Part shown: in pieces, positions 5,987-17,900 of the stretch | Numbering within the stretch: position 1 is the first letter of the stretch | How the letters are laid out: every line of letters starts with the position of its first letter | From: Anaerolineae bacterium | GTDB lineage: Bacteria > Chloroflexota > Anaerolineae > JAFGEY01 | NCBI GenBank assembly: GCA_016929775.1 | Contig: JAFGIE010000269.1 | Location: 1-18,656 of the forward strand | Direction of reading: 5' to 3' | Length of the DNA stretch: 18,656 nt | Position numbers and translations under genes: made by a program | The notes under the pieces: model-generated | Told to the model about the DNA's origin: nothing | Databases searched by the model: none | Seen by the model: only the letters and a program-made list of their open reading frames with translations

Positions 5987-8900
5987 TCAGTCGTCCCGCA
6001 CGACGAGCGGCAGGTAGATGTAGTGCCGGTCGACCTGCCCGATCGAGGGCGAGACACTGCTGAGGAGGTAGGCGCCCGCACTGTCCCACGCCTCGAGGAC
6101 TGCGACGTAGAGCCCGCTGGGCGTGCCGGACCCCGTCACCCAGGCATCGTTGAGCCAGCGCTTCTCGCCGGGATCGAGGGTCACTGTCCAGCTATGACGG
6201 TATACGACGTCGCCGTGCGACGAACGGATCTCGACGGTAGCGGTCACGGGCAGGACCTGCGCCGCCTGCAGGTTCTGCAGCCCAACCCACACGGCTGCCT
6301 CCTCCCCCGCCTGGATGACGGAGGGCGAAATGAGCAGCTCTGCGTCCAGCCGGGGCAGGACGACCGCACCACGTGCCGTGTTGTTGCCCACGTCGAACTC
6401 GACCACTGGGTCGAGGACCACGTACAGGGTGTGCTCGCCTCCCTTGCCGGCGATGTTCCACACGCCGGCGATCTCGACCTCCTGACCCGGATCGAGCGCC
6501 GGAACCGCGACCGAGTCGATCCACGCGCCTCCCGCCGCAGGATCGCCGACGTAAAAGTGGGCGTTGGTGGGTGCAGCGGCGGTCGCGCCGTCGTTGTACA
6601 CCCGTGCGATCACGCTGCGGGTCACGGTTCCACCCGCTTCGACCCAGAGCGCGCTGGGGCGCAGGTCGGCGAGGTCGGCGCCATAGTCGAACGTCGTGCG
6701 CGCCTGTGCCTGGAGTCCGCCCGCCGTGAGCGTGGCGGTCAGCACACGCCTGCCGGGCGGGATCGGACTCGTGAGGGTCAGCGGTATGGTCTGCAAGCCC
6801 TCGACCAGCGTGAGTGCCTGTGCGGTGGTAGGGCCATCGTCGAGGGTGAGCAGGGCCTGCACGCTGCCGCCCGACGCGCTATAGATGTCGAGCGAGGCGC
6901 GCACCGGTTGGTCGGCGAGCGGGTAGGAGGCCCGATCGGTCGTAACCCGGTTCAGGACTGCCGGACCGGCGTCGAACGCCTCCCCGCCCGTTGCGAGGAT
7001 CAGGTCGCCCGCCGTTCCGCTCTGCACGAGCGCCCACGACAGGACATAGAGGCCCATCTGCGCGTCGGTGAGGGGCACCGTGACGGTCAGGCGGTTGCCT
7101 GCTGTCGGCGCCAGGTGCACGGCTTGGTCGCAGGGCGACGTGGTCCCGCCATCCGGGAGTTCCAACCAGGCCGATTGTGTGACGTCCAGCGCGCGATCCG
7201 CCGACACGATCAGCGCCAGGACAGCCAAGTCGCCGGGCGCGGACGGGACGTGCTCTAGGATCGCCTCCTGGACGAACACGACCGGCCCGTCGACGTCAAA
7301 GGGGGCTACGCGCAGCCGTCCGTCCTCGGCGCTGCCGCTGTCGCTCGTGGTGTACGAGATGCCGTACGTGCCGCGCTCCAGCGGGTCGGGCAGGGCGAAC
7401 GCGAACGTGCCGCCATTCACGATCGGCGCCTGACCGGCATAGCCGGGCGCGCTCACCGATAGGGTGCCCTGGGTGAGAGTGGTGACGATGGTCGCGTGCA
7501 CGGTATCGCCCGGGCGGTAGACCTGCTTGTCGGTCAAGAGCGTGACGGCAGGCTGTAGCTGGGGCAGGTAGAGCGTGTTCAGGACGATCGAGCGGTCGCT
7601 CTCGGCAAAGTAGATCCCGTAAAAGAGTCTGGGGTCGCCGTTGAACGCTGCGGTCACGGTATAGTCGAGCCGCGCCTGGGCGCCCGGGGTCAGGCTGATC
7701 GCCTGTGTCTGCGTGACCTCGTTATAGGCGACGACCGCTGCCAGCTCGCCGGTGTCGATCGGGCCCGCGTTGGTGACCGTCAGCGCGACGGTGGCGGTCT
7801 CGCCTTCCCGGTAGGCGGGGCGATCGTGCCCTGCCTCGACGGTCAGCGAGATGCCCTGCACGACCAGCACCATCTCGCCGCGCGCCCCCGCCGGGTCGAG
7901 CGTGCCGGTGAGGGCGTAGGTGGCGAGGGTCTCGCCCGCGGGCAGGTCGCGCGGGATGTAGGTGCTGTAGGTAAACACTGCGCTGCTCCCCGCGTCGAGC
8001 CACTTGACCTGGGTCTCGTCCTCCATGTCGCCCAAGGTGAAGGTCAGGTGAGCCTGGTCGCCCGCCTCGCCTGCGTTGGACACCGCAAAGACAAAGTCGG
8101 CGGTCTCGTCGACGTGCAGCACGGTCTGCGTGGGCAGCGCCGTGACCGCCAACTCGGGCCCGGGGATCGTGCCCGTGACGGTCGCCGTGTGGACCTGCGT
8201 CCCGTTCAGGTTGAGGAGCGCGAGGGTGGCGGTGTAGACGCCCGGCGCGAGGTCGGTCGTGTTCACGTCCAAGACGTACGCCGCGCTCTCCCCCACCGCC
8301 ACGCTGACCGGCTGCTCGGCGCTGTAGAACGGCCCTGCGTCCGAGCGGGCAGAGAGCGCCAGCGAACCCTCGTAGGGCGCGCAGCCCACGTTGGTCACAG
8401 TGGCGGTGAGGGGCGCAGTGCCGCCCGCTGCCGGTCCAGCGACTGCCTCCACGGTAGCCCGATCGGGCTCGCCCACGGCAAAGTCCGCCTGCCCGCTCCC
8501 GTATGCGTGCGTCCATGAGAGCAGGTAGGCGCCCGCCGCGAGATCGTAGGTCGTGCTGCCCCCGACCGTGCCGCTGATCGGGAGATAGACATCCAGCTGT
8601 GTGACCTCAGGAGAGCGTGTGTCGTGGCTGAGCGTGACCTGGGCGGAGAACGCGACCTCGGTCTGGCCCGTGTTGGTCACGACGTACGGGATCTCGCGCA
8701 GGCCCGCGCAGTACAGCGCTGCGGGCGCGTAGACCATGGCGGCGTCCTCGCCAAAGGCCACGGCGTGCTGCAGCGTCTCGACCAGGTCGCCGCTGAGGAC
8801 GACGCCCAGGACAGCGTCCCCGCTGACCTGGAACGCGTGCTGCGCGTACCGCGTCTCGCCGGCGGGGATGGTCAGCGTCTCGATCGCGCCGCCCATCTCG

Positions 8901-11900
8901 ACGTACACGAGGGCGTCGATCGCGCCCGCGTTGTCCAGCGTGACCGTCAGGGTAAAGGCTTGGCTGCCCACCAGGGCGGGCCCGTCGACCGAGGCGTGCA
9001 CGTCGGGCGCCGCCACGTCCACCGCATCCAGGACGCGCACCGCGCCCACGCTCGCCTCGAAGGAGGTCGAGCCGGGGCTGCCGGGCGCCGTCGTGTTCAC
9101 GCTGAACGGATGGCTGCCCCCGCTCGGTATCTCGGGCAGGGCCTGGTTGAGGATCTCGACGCCGTCCTGGGTGACGATCAGCGTTTGTCCCACCAGCGCC
9201 GCGCTGCTGTCGTTCGCGACCTGCCCGGTCAGCGCGATCGGCTGCCCGGGGCGATAGATCTCTAGGTCCGTCTCGATCGCGAGGCGGACCTCGGCGTCAT
9301 AGATGTAGAAGGCGCGCTTGTCGCGCGCGATGCGCTGCCCGGTCGTGGAGGCGAGCTCGGCATACAGGTACAGCTTGCCGGTCTCGGCGATCGGCGCGAC
9401 GGGGGTGATGACCTGGGTCGCGCCCACGGGCACGTCGACCGGGATCTGCGTCTCCCACAGCGCGCCCGCCTGCAGCACGCGCACGCTGGCGCCCGCGCCG
9501 TGGGTGGCGAACCACAGGCTGCCGTCCGCATCGCGCAGCGCACCCATGATCTCGGTGTCCCCGATCTCTGGTCCGAGTCCGATCTCGCGCCACGTGTCGT
9601 CCGCCGGGTCGAGCGGGGTGCCGCCGTCGTCCAGGACCAGGAGCCCTCTGCCAGCGGCGCCGACCCACTTGCGCCCCTCCTCGTCGATCACGAGCGCCTT
9701 GGCGGCGTGGAGGTCCGAGAAGATCTTGGTCGACCAGTACCCCCACGCGTCGTCCGTGCCGTCAAAGGGCGTGCCGGCGTCGTCAAAGGCCCACAGCCCG
9801 TCCTCCTTGCCCACCCACTTGAGGCCGTTCCCGTCGATGGCGATCGCATAGGGGTTCTCCCAACTCTCCCAATCCTCCTCGTCGGGGTAGGTCGTGATGT
9901 AGGTGGCGAGGTCGTCGTCGCTGTTGTCAAAGGGCGTGCCGTGCGTGTCGAGGACGGAGACGCGGCCCGAGACGCAGGCGAGCCACATCCGTCCCTGGTC
10001 GTCGAAGGCGATATCCCGGATGCCTCCCATCCCCGGCCCGTCGATGACGTCGAGCGTCCCCCACTGGTCGTCCCCCTTGTCCATCAGGTCGCCCGGGTCG
10101 AGGACGACCAACCCATAGGAGGTGCCGATCCAGATCAGTCCCTCGGGCCCGACCTCGACGGTATACGCCTGGTTCGAGAGCGTCGCGTAATCCGCCGACG
10201 TGTACGACTGCCACTGGTCGTCCCCCTTGTCGAAGAGCGTGCCGCCGTCGTTGAGCGCAGCCACGCCATGCGCGTGGGTGTAGGAAGAGGTTCCAACATA
10301 GTCCTCGACGGCGAACCACTTGACGCCATTGGGGTGGACGGCGATCGCCTTCACGCTGATCAGGAACAGGCCATCGGCCTGCGTAAAGGTCTGCCAGGCG
10401 TCGTCCGACCTGTCCAGGGGCGTGCCGCCGTCGTCCAGGACGCTGATGCCGCCGGCGCGGCGGTACGTCCGCGTACGCTCGCCGCCGAACCACTTGCGTC
10501 CCAGCGGGTCGATCGCGATCGAGAGCACATTGTTGTCCACCAGCTCCTCGTCGCTCGCGACATAGCTCTGCCAGGTGTCGTCCCCCTTGACGCTTGGCGT
10601 GCCCCCGTCGTCGAGCGCCGAGGCCCCATAGGTGCAGGTGCCGAACCAGGGGTACTCGCCCTGATCGATCGCCACGCCGCACAAGCCGTCGTGCACCAGC
10701 CCGTCCGCCTGGGTATGGACCGTCCACGTGTGCCCGCTCCCGTCAAAGGGGTCGCCGCCATAATCCAGGTGGAGCGCGCCGGAGCCGGTGGCGATCCAGA
10801 CGCTCCCATCCGCGTCGAACGCCAGACCGTTCGTGGTGGACAGGGAGGGATGGTCCGTCGAGGTAAAGCTCGCCCACCGGTCGCCCGTCCCGTCATCAAA
10901 GGGATCGCCGCCGTCGTCCAGCACGCTCACCCCGCCGGAGCCCAGGAACCACTTGCGGCCCTGCGCGTCGATCTGGATGTCTGCGACGCGCCCGCTTGTC
11001 AGGCCATGCGTGGTACTGAAGACCTGCCAGGTGTCGCCGACTTTGTCGAACGGGTCCCCTCCGTCGTCGAGCACTGCCACGATTCCGTAAAAGCCAAACC
11101 ATTTGCGCCCCGCCGGGTCCACTGCCACGCTCCAGCCCCGAATGTCTTGCACGTTCACGCCGGCGTCGGCGAGCGCATAGGACGCCCAGTCATCGTCCTC
11201 CTTGTCGGCGAGCGTGCCCTTGTGGTCGAGCACGTTGATGCCGCCGTTATAGTAGGCCGATCCGTTGGCGACCCACACCAGGCTCGATCCCTCGAACGCC
11301 AGGTCGTTGGCGTACGTGTGGAGCATCCCGTCCCCGCTGTGGAAGCGCTGCACGACGTCGTCGGAGGCGTCGTACAGGTCGGGCCCATAGTCCAACACCC
11401 GGGCGCCCCCATCTGTGGCGTACCAGGCGCGCCCCGCGTCGTCGAACACGAGGGTGTCGACCGGACCAATGCTGGTCTCGTCGGTGCCAAAGACCATGTG
11501 CCACCCGTCGTCGGACGGGTCGGTGGGCGTGCCCCCGTCGTCGAGAATGCTCGTGCCATACCAATCGAAGGCGAACCACTTGCGGTTCTCCTGGTCCACG
11601 GCGAGCGCGACGATCTGGTTGGAGCGCAGCCCGTGGTCCCCCTCGCGGTGGGTGACCCACTGTTCTTGCGTCAGCGGCGACAGGACCTGCAGCGTGAGCG
11701 TCGCGCCCGAGAGGGGCACGCCCGTGCCCGTGATGTGCGCCGCCGCCACGATCGGATCGCCTGCCAGGTAGCTCTCCTGGTCTGTGTGCGCCGTCATCTC
11801 GGCTTCCACGCCCGACACCTCCAGCGGCTCGTAGACGTGCAGGCCGGCGCCGGTCGTCGTGTCGGTCAGGTCGCCGAGCACGAAATAGATGCCCGAAACC

Positions 11901-14900
11901 GCCGCTGCGTTGAGCGTGTACGTGATCGCCTCTGTTGCGTCTACCTCGATCCCGGCAAGCGTGCCGGCGATAGCGTCGAACACGACCCCGTCGCGCACGC
12001 GCAGGTCATAGGCGGCGCCCGTCGCCGCGCCGCCGACGTTGGAGAGGGTGAGCGCGATCGCGCTCCCCGCGGTCGCCGTCGGCGGCACAGAGAAGGCGAG
12101 CTGAGAGGGAGGGACGGGGAAGGCGTGTACGCTCTCCATGCTGCTCCCTGAGGAGAGGCGCACGGTGACGGTGAAGGGATGGCTGCCCGCGGCGATGCCA
12201 GACGGCAGGGGGACGGTGTGCGTGTCGGTCGCCACCTCGCCCGGCGATAAACCGTCCAACGCGTGTACCTGGTCATAGCCCGCGTCGGGCGCGTGGAGCC
12301 GTACGTCGAGCGCCTGCTCGAAGCGCCCGCTGTTGGTGACCCGTACTGACAGCAGAGCCGGATACCCGGCGCGGTTGCGCGCGGTGCTCGCCGGCACCTG
12401 GACGATGCTAGCAAAGGGGATGTCCAGCGACCCGCTCGTCGAGCGTGCGTTGTAGCTCGCCTGGTAGGCGAGATGGTACGTACCGTAGCGGTTGTTGGCG
12501 ACGACGGCGTAGTGCAGTTCGGTCGCCTCTCCTGCGGGCAGGGCAAAGGGCTGCGACTCGCTGTAGACCACGGTCGCATCGGGGTCCTCGAGGGTCACGG
12601 TCAAGACGCCCGTGCTCACGTCCTCGATCCCGATGTTTTCCAGCGTAAAGGTGACCGGGCTGCCCGCATCGGGGAGATAGACGGGCGGTTCGGCGACGCT
12701 GATCCGCAGGCGCGCAGACTGGGCCTCAAAGTGGGTCACGCCCACGCCGGCGAGCTCGTCGCCATAGGCCTCGGCGCGCACGCCGTACATGCCGACCGGC
12801 GCATCGAGGGGCAGGCTGTAGGTCACGACGTGCGCCGCAGCGCCCATGGCGGGGACGGCGACCCGGGCGCTGTCCTCGTAGAGGAGCAAGCCGCCGGGAT
12901 CCGTGACCTGGACGCCGAGATCCCCGTCAAAGGGCGCCGATTCCAGGTTGCGGAGGGTCGTGGTCACGACGACGCTCGTCCCAGGCGTGTAGACCCCCTC
13001 TGTCTGCGGCGTGACAGACAGGATCGGGGAGGGCGCGCTGTAGACGGCAAAGTGGGCCTGGTCGCGCCACACCTCGCCCTCCCAGAGCGAAGCCCATAGG
13101 CGATCGACCGTGAACATGGTCGCGGTGTAAACAAACGTCGCCTCAGCTGGCGAACCGGTCGCTGCCGGGACGCTCAGCGTCTGGTGCAGCTGGTCGTAGC
13201 CCCCGTAGGACGAGTCGCGGCTTTCCCAGGTGTGGTGGGGCAGGCCATAGCGCACCTCGACCGTGCGCGGCGTGGGACTGTGGTTGTAGACGTGGAACGT
13301 GAACGTGCCCTCTGTGCCCCGCGCGTAGCGCTCTTCCGGGGACGTGATCGAGAACAAGAGGTCGCGCCCGGGCCCGGTGATCGGGCTGGGGTCGCTGACG
13401 ATGAAGCGTCGCCCGACGGCGCGACGCTGGATCGCCTGCCCCGCGGCGTCGCGCAGCGTGTACTCGACCCACCAGATGCCCAGCTGAGCATCGGCGGGCA
13501 GCGTCCAGGAGAGGTCTGGCGTCGCCGAGCCTCCGGCAGGGATGCTGAGCGGGGCGGTCTGGGTGTGTGCAGTCGTCCGATCGGGACGGCGCACGGTCCA
13601 CTCGATCGACGAGGCGTCCTGAGCGGCGGCGTTGAGCACGGTGACCGCCAGGCTAAGGGCGGCACCGGGGCCCATCTCGGGCAGGGTCTCGGCTGGATCG
13701 TAGGCCCAGCTCAGCATGTCCCGCGTCAGCACCAGGGCATCGTGGCTGCTTTGCGCGTTGCCGGCGCCCCAGTCGTCATAGATCGCCGTGGCGAGCACGT
13801 ACCCGCCCTCGCCCGGCGCCGGGTAGGGATAGACGACCAGGCCCGGCTGCCCGTTCTTCATGCGGTTGAGCAGCTCGGTGGCGCCCGCCGGCAGCGTGGA
13901 AAAGTAACCGTCGACGTGCGCGTCGAGGGTGGGCTTGGTCAAGCCAGAGACCACGGGGTGATAGTTCGACAGGTAGAGCGAGGTGCTAAAACAGCTGTTG
14001 TCCTCGCGCCAGCCGTACCCGCCCAGGCGATCGCCGCCCGCAGGGGCAGGGAGGGCGGTAAAGTGGGTCCCATGCTGCTGCGCATAGCTGAGGATCGTCC
14101 CGCCGCGCGCGACATAGCCTGCCAGGCGGGCGCGGAACGAACTCGAACCGGAGAGGCCATACAGCCCACCGGACGGGATCACCAGCACGGGCAGCGTGTC
14201 CGCCAGTTCGGGGCCCAAGTCGGCGTCGACAGGCAGGTACATCTCGCCCGCCTGGTTGATCAGTGCGCCTGCCTCGCTGGCATAGCCGCGCCACAACACG
14301 CCCACGTAGGGCTGGTCACGGTATACGGGGCTCGCGGATGCAGCCAGGTAGGGCGAGGCAGCCGACGCGTTCTCGTCGGGGTGGTCGCCGCCCGGCTTGT
14401 TGGGCGGCTTGGGGGGATCCTTGGGCTTGGGCTTGGGTTTGCGATCATCGCAGTTGATGGCAAAGTCGTAGCCCGAGCTGTCGAGCTTGCACGAGAGGGC
14501 GCAGCCGACAAAGGTGCCGGCGCCCCAACCGGCGAGGAAGGCGCCCACGACAGCGGCGGGCCCGGCGACCACGCCTCCGCCCAACACCTTGAGTATCCCC
14601 TTGCCCCCCTGGGAGAGAACCGTACCCAGCGTTCCTGCCAGGGCGGAAAGGCCCGACGACCACCACGGCTCCTTGGGCTTGTAGGCGGCTGCCAGCCAGT
14701 CCTTGCTCGTCGATGCCGCCAGGATCTTGTTCCCCAGGTCCACCGCCTTGCGCGAGGCGGCAGTGCCCAGCATCCCAAAGGTCAGGTTGATCACCTGGAG
14801 GGGCGGCGGATTGAGCGTCTTCATGCAGGCGCTGTGGCAGTCGCCAAAGGAGGTCGGTTCGCCACACGCCATGCCAAAGGGGTCCACGAGCGTGACCGGG

Positions 14901-17900
14901 TTGTTGAGCGCATACAGATAGCGGTTGGGCCCATCGGGCATGCCTGCCGGGTCACGGGTCAGGAATCGACCGGCGATGGGGTCGTACATGCGCGCCCGGT
15001 TGTAGTACAAGCCATCTTCGTAGCGGCGCCCGGCATAGAGGTAGGCGTTGGCGGCGGAACCGGTCTGCGCGCGCAGTGCGCCAAAGGGCTCGTAGGCATA
15101 GGTCACTGCCAGATTGCCCGCACTATCCAGCAGGCCGATCGTGCTACCCTGTGCGTCGGGCAAATAGTAGGTCGTCTCGCCTCCCCGGTCCTGTGCGATC
15201 CAGCGGTCGACGTCGCGGCTGGTGTAGCGTGCGAGCGTGTTGCCGCCGGCATCCATCTCGAGGAGCACGTTAGCCTGATCGTAGACGAAATAGGTCGTGC
15301 CGCTGGCGTCGGTCCGGCTCAGGCGGCGCCCGTCCGGGTAGTAGCTGTAGGTGACCGTCTCGCCGGAGGGAAGCTGCATGGCGGTCAAGAGATGGTCCTC
15401 GTTGTAGGTGTAGGTGACCGTACCCGAGGCGTCGACCACCGTGCTGCGACCTCCGTCGGCGTTGTAGGTATAGGTCGCCCCATCCACGCTGAGTAGGCGG
15501 TTCGCGGCGTCATACGTGTAGGCTGTGTCTTCACCATCGCTGGTGTGCGTTGTGCGGTTGCCTGCCGCGTCGTAGGCGTAGGCGGTGGCGCTGTCGTCAG
15601 AGTAGGTGACACGGATCAACTGGTCGAGGGCATCGTACTCGTAGGTGGTCAGCGCGCCATCCCGGTCGACGACGCTCAGCCGGTTGCCGGATCGGTCATA
15701 GGTGTACGCGCGGGAGAGCAGCAGAGCGCCGCCGGATGTACGGTAGGTCACGCTGCGCACCTGGTCTATGGCATCTAGGGTCGCCTGGATCGACGCTCCG
15801 TTGGGGAAGGTTTGCCCGGTGACCCGTCCTCCCGCATCCCGTGTAAAGGCGGTCGTCTGGTTGAGGGGATCGGTCAGGGCGATCAGCTGCCCGGCGGGGT
15901 CGTAGGTATAGGTCGTCACCCCACCGTCAGGGTCGGTCATGCTGGCGCGCCTGCCCGAGCCGTCATAGCTGTAGGCGATCGTCTTTGCGAGGGGCGCGAT
16001 CTGGACCTCCGTCAGCCGGTCTGCGGCGTCATAGCTGTACGTCAGGTCGACGGCGCCGTTTGCCTCGCCGGTCAGTCGGCCTGCCCCATCGTAGGTGCGC
16101 GTCACATCGGGTGAGGACGGATAGTCGATCCCGACCAGCCGGTTGGCTGCGTCGTAGGTGTAAGTGACCGTCCGCCCCTGGGCGTCGGTGCGCGTCGCCA
16201 AGTTGCCCGCCGGGTCATAGGTGTAGGTGACGGATTGACCCAGGGCGTCAGTCTCGCGCGTCAGCAGGCCCAGGGCATCGTACTCGTAGCGCACCGTGTG
16301 ACCGGCTGGATCGGTGACCGCAGTCACGTTGCCCAGCTCGTCATACGTCACCGCCGTCCTGCCGCCCTGCGGGTCGATCACGACCGTGCGCCGTCCGGCA
16401 GCGTCGTACTGGTAGCGGGCTGCGGCGCCGCTAGGGTCGGTGATCCGGACCAGGGCACCCAGTGCGCTGTACTCGAGGGCGTAGGTCTGGCTCAGGGGAT
16501 CCGTGATCGCGATCACGCGCCCCATGGCATCATACGCATAGCGCGTCACGGCGCCGTTGGCGTCGGTCACGGTCAGCGGGTTGCCGGTGGCGTCGTACGC
16601 GATGTGCCAGGTGTGCCCCAAGCTGTCGGTAACCACCTCTGGGTAGTCGAACGCGCCATAGCCGAAGGACGTGGTCCGGCTGACCGGATCCGTGACCTTG
16701 ATCAACAGGTCGCCCCGCCACTCGTAGCGGATGGTGTTGGAGAGGGGATCGGTCTGGGTCAGGAGGTTGCCGAGCGCGTCATAGGTGTAGCGCGTGACGT
16801 GACCGTTGGGATCGGTGACGCTGGCGATCTGACCGTGCACGGGGTCGTAGGTATAGTGCGTGGTCTGGCCCAGCGGATCGGTCACCGCAGTCCGATGGCC
16901 CTGCTCGTCGTAGGCATAGGTCGTGGCGTGGCCCTGTGCGTCGGCGATCGAGACCAGCTCGCCTCCCGGGCTCCAGTCCAGCCTGAGCTCGCCGCCTGCA
17001 GGATCGATCACGCGTTCCAACAGACCGCTCACGTACTCGTAGGTCGTAGTGCGCTCTCCGGTCGCCCCGACCTGGCGCACGGTGGTGATGTCGGTCACCG
17101 CAGGCAGGTCCTCGTTCGTGCCGATCAGTTGGTAGGAAAAGTGATAGGTGCTGCTTGCCGTGGTTACCTGGCTGGCGCGCCGGCGGTCGGACTCGTAGCG
17201 CAGGCGATCGTTGGCGATCAATGTGCGGTACTGGATCGTCGTGACTGCCCCGCCCGGATTGGTGATCGAGGTCAGCACGCCGTCCTGGTAGCCATAGCGG
17301 GTCACCCCGCCGCCGGCGTCGGTCGCCGTGACCAGCTGGTCAGATCCGTCATAGGTGTAGCTTGCGCTGCGCGACGTGCTGCCGTTGTCCTCGGTGACCG
17401 CAGTCAGCCGGCTCCGGGCGTCGTAGGTCAGCGTCAGGGAACGCCCATAGGTGTCGCGGATCGCGGATGCCTTGCCCGGCGCGGCAGGCGCGTCGTAGGC
17501 GAAGGTCAGGAACTGCCCGCCTGTGGTCTCGATCTTGGTCACGTGCAAGTGGCTCGGATCGTCAAAGTGGTACAGGATGCCATCTGGGGTGCGCATGGTG
17601 TAGGAGGGATAGATCGAGCCGATGCGCGTCAGCGCATACCCCGTCGGTCCAGAGAACGTCCCGTCGCCGACGCTCGAGAAGGCGATGCTGCGGTTCGGTC
17701 CAAACTGGACGATCACGCCCGCCACGAATGCGATCGTGGTCTGCCCTGCCGACCAGAACTGCTTCTGTTCCGAGTAGAAGATGTTCCAGTTGTGGCTCCA
17801 GCCGGTCTCGCTGCTCCAGGTCCTGGCAAAGGAGAGGGCAAGCTTGCCGTGGGGCAGATGGAACTCGTCGCGCGAGAGCGAGAGCGACCCGTCAAAGGTG

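Noticed and set aside
9500..12151. Very long open frame (883 codons) on the + strand
   Set aside because: It is antisense to the propeller repeats. Its translation is a low-complexity shadow produced by repetitive GC-rich coding sequence on the other strand.
13184..15496. Long + strand open frame of 770 codons, and similar ones at 5759-7258 and 16235-18049
   Set aside because: These are shadows of the giant gene's codon bias. They show no recognisable domain and no ribosome binding site context.
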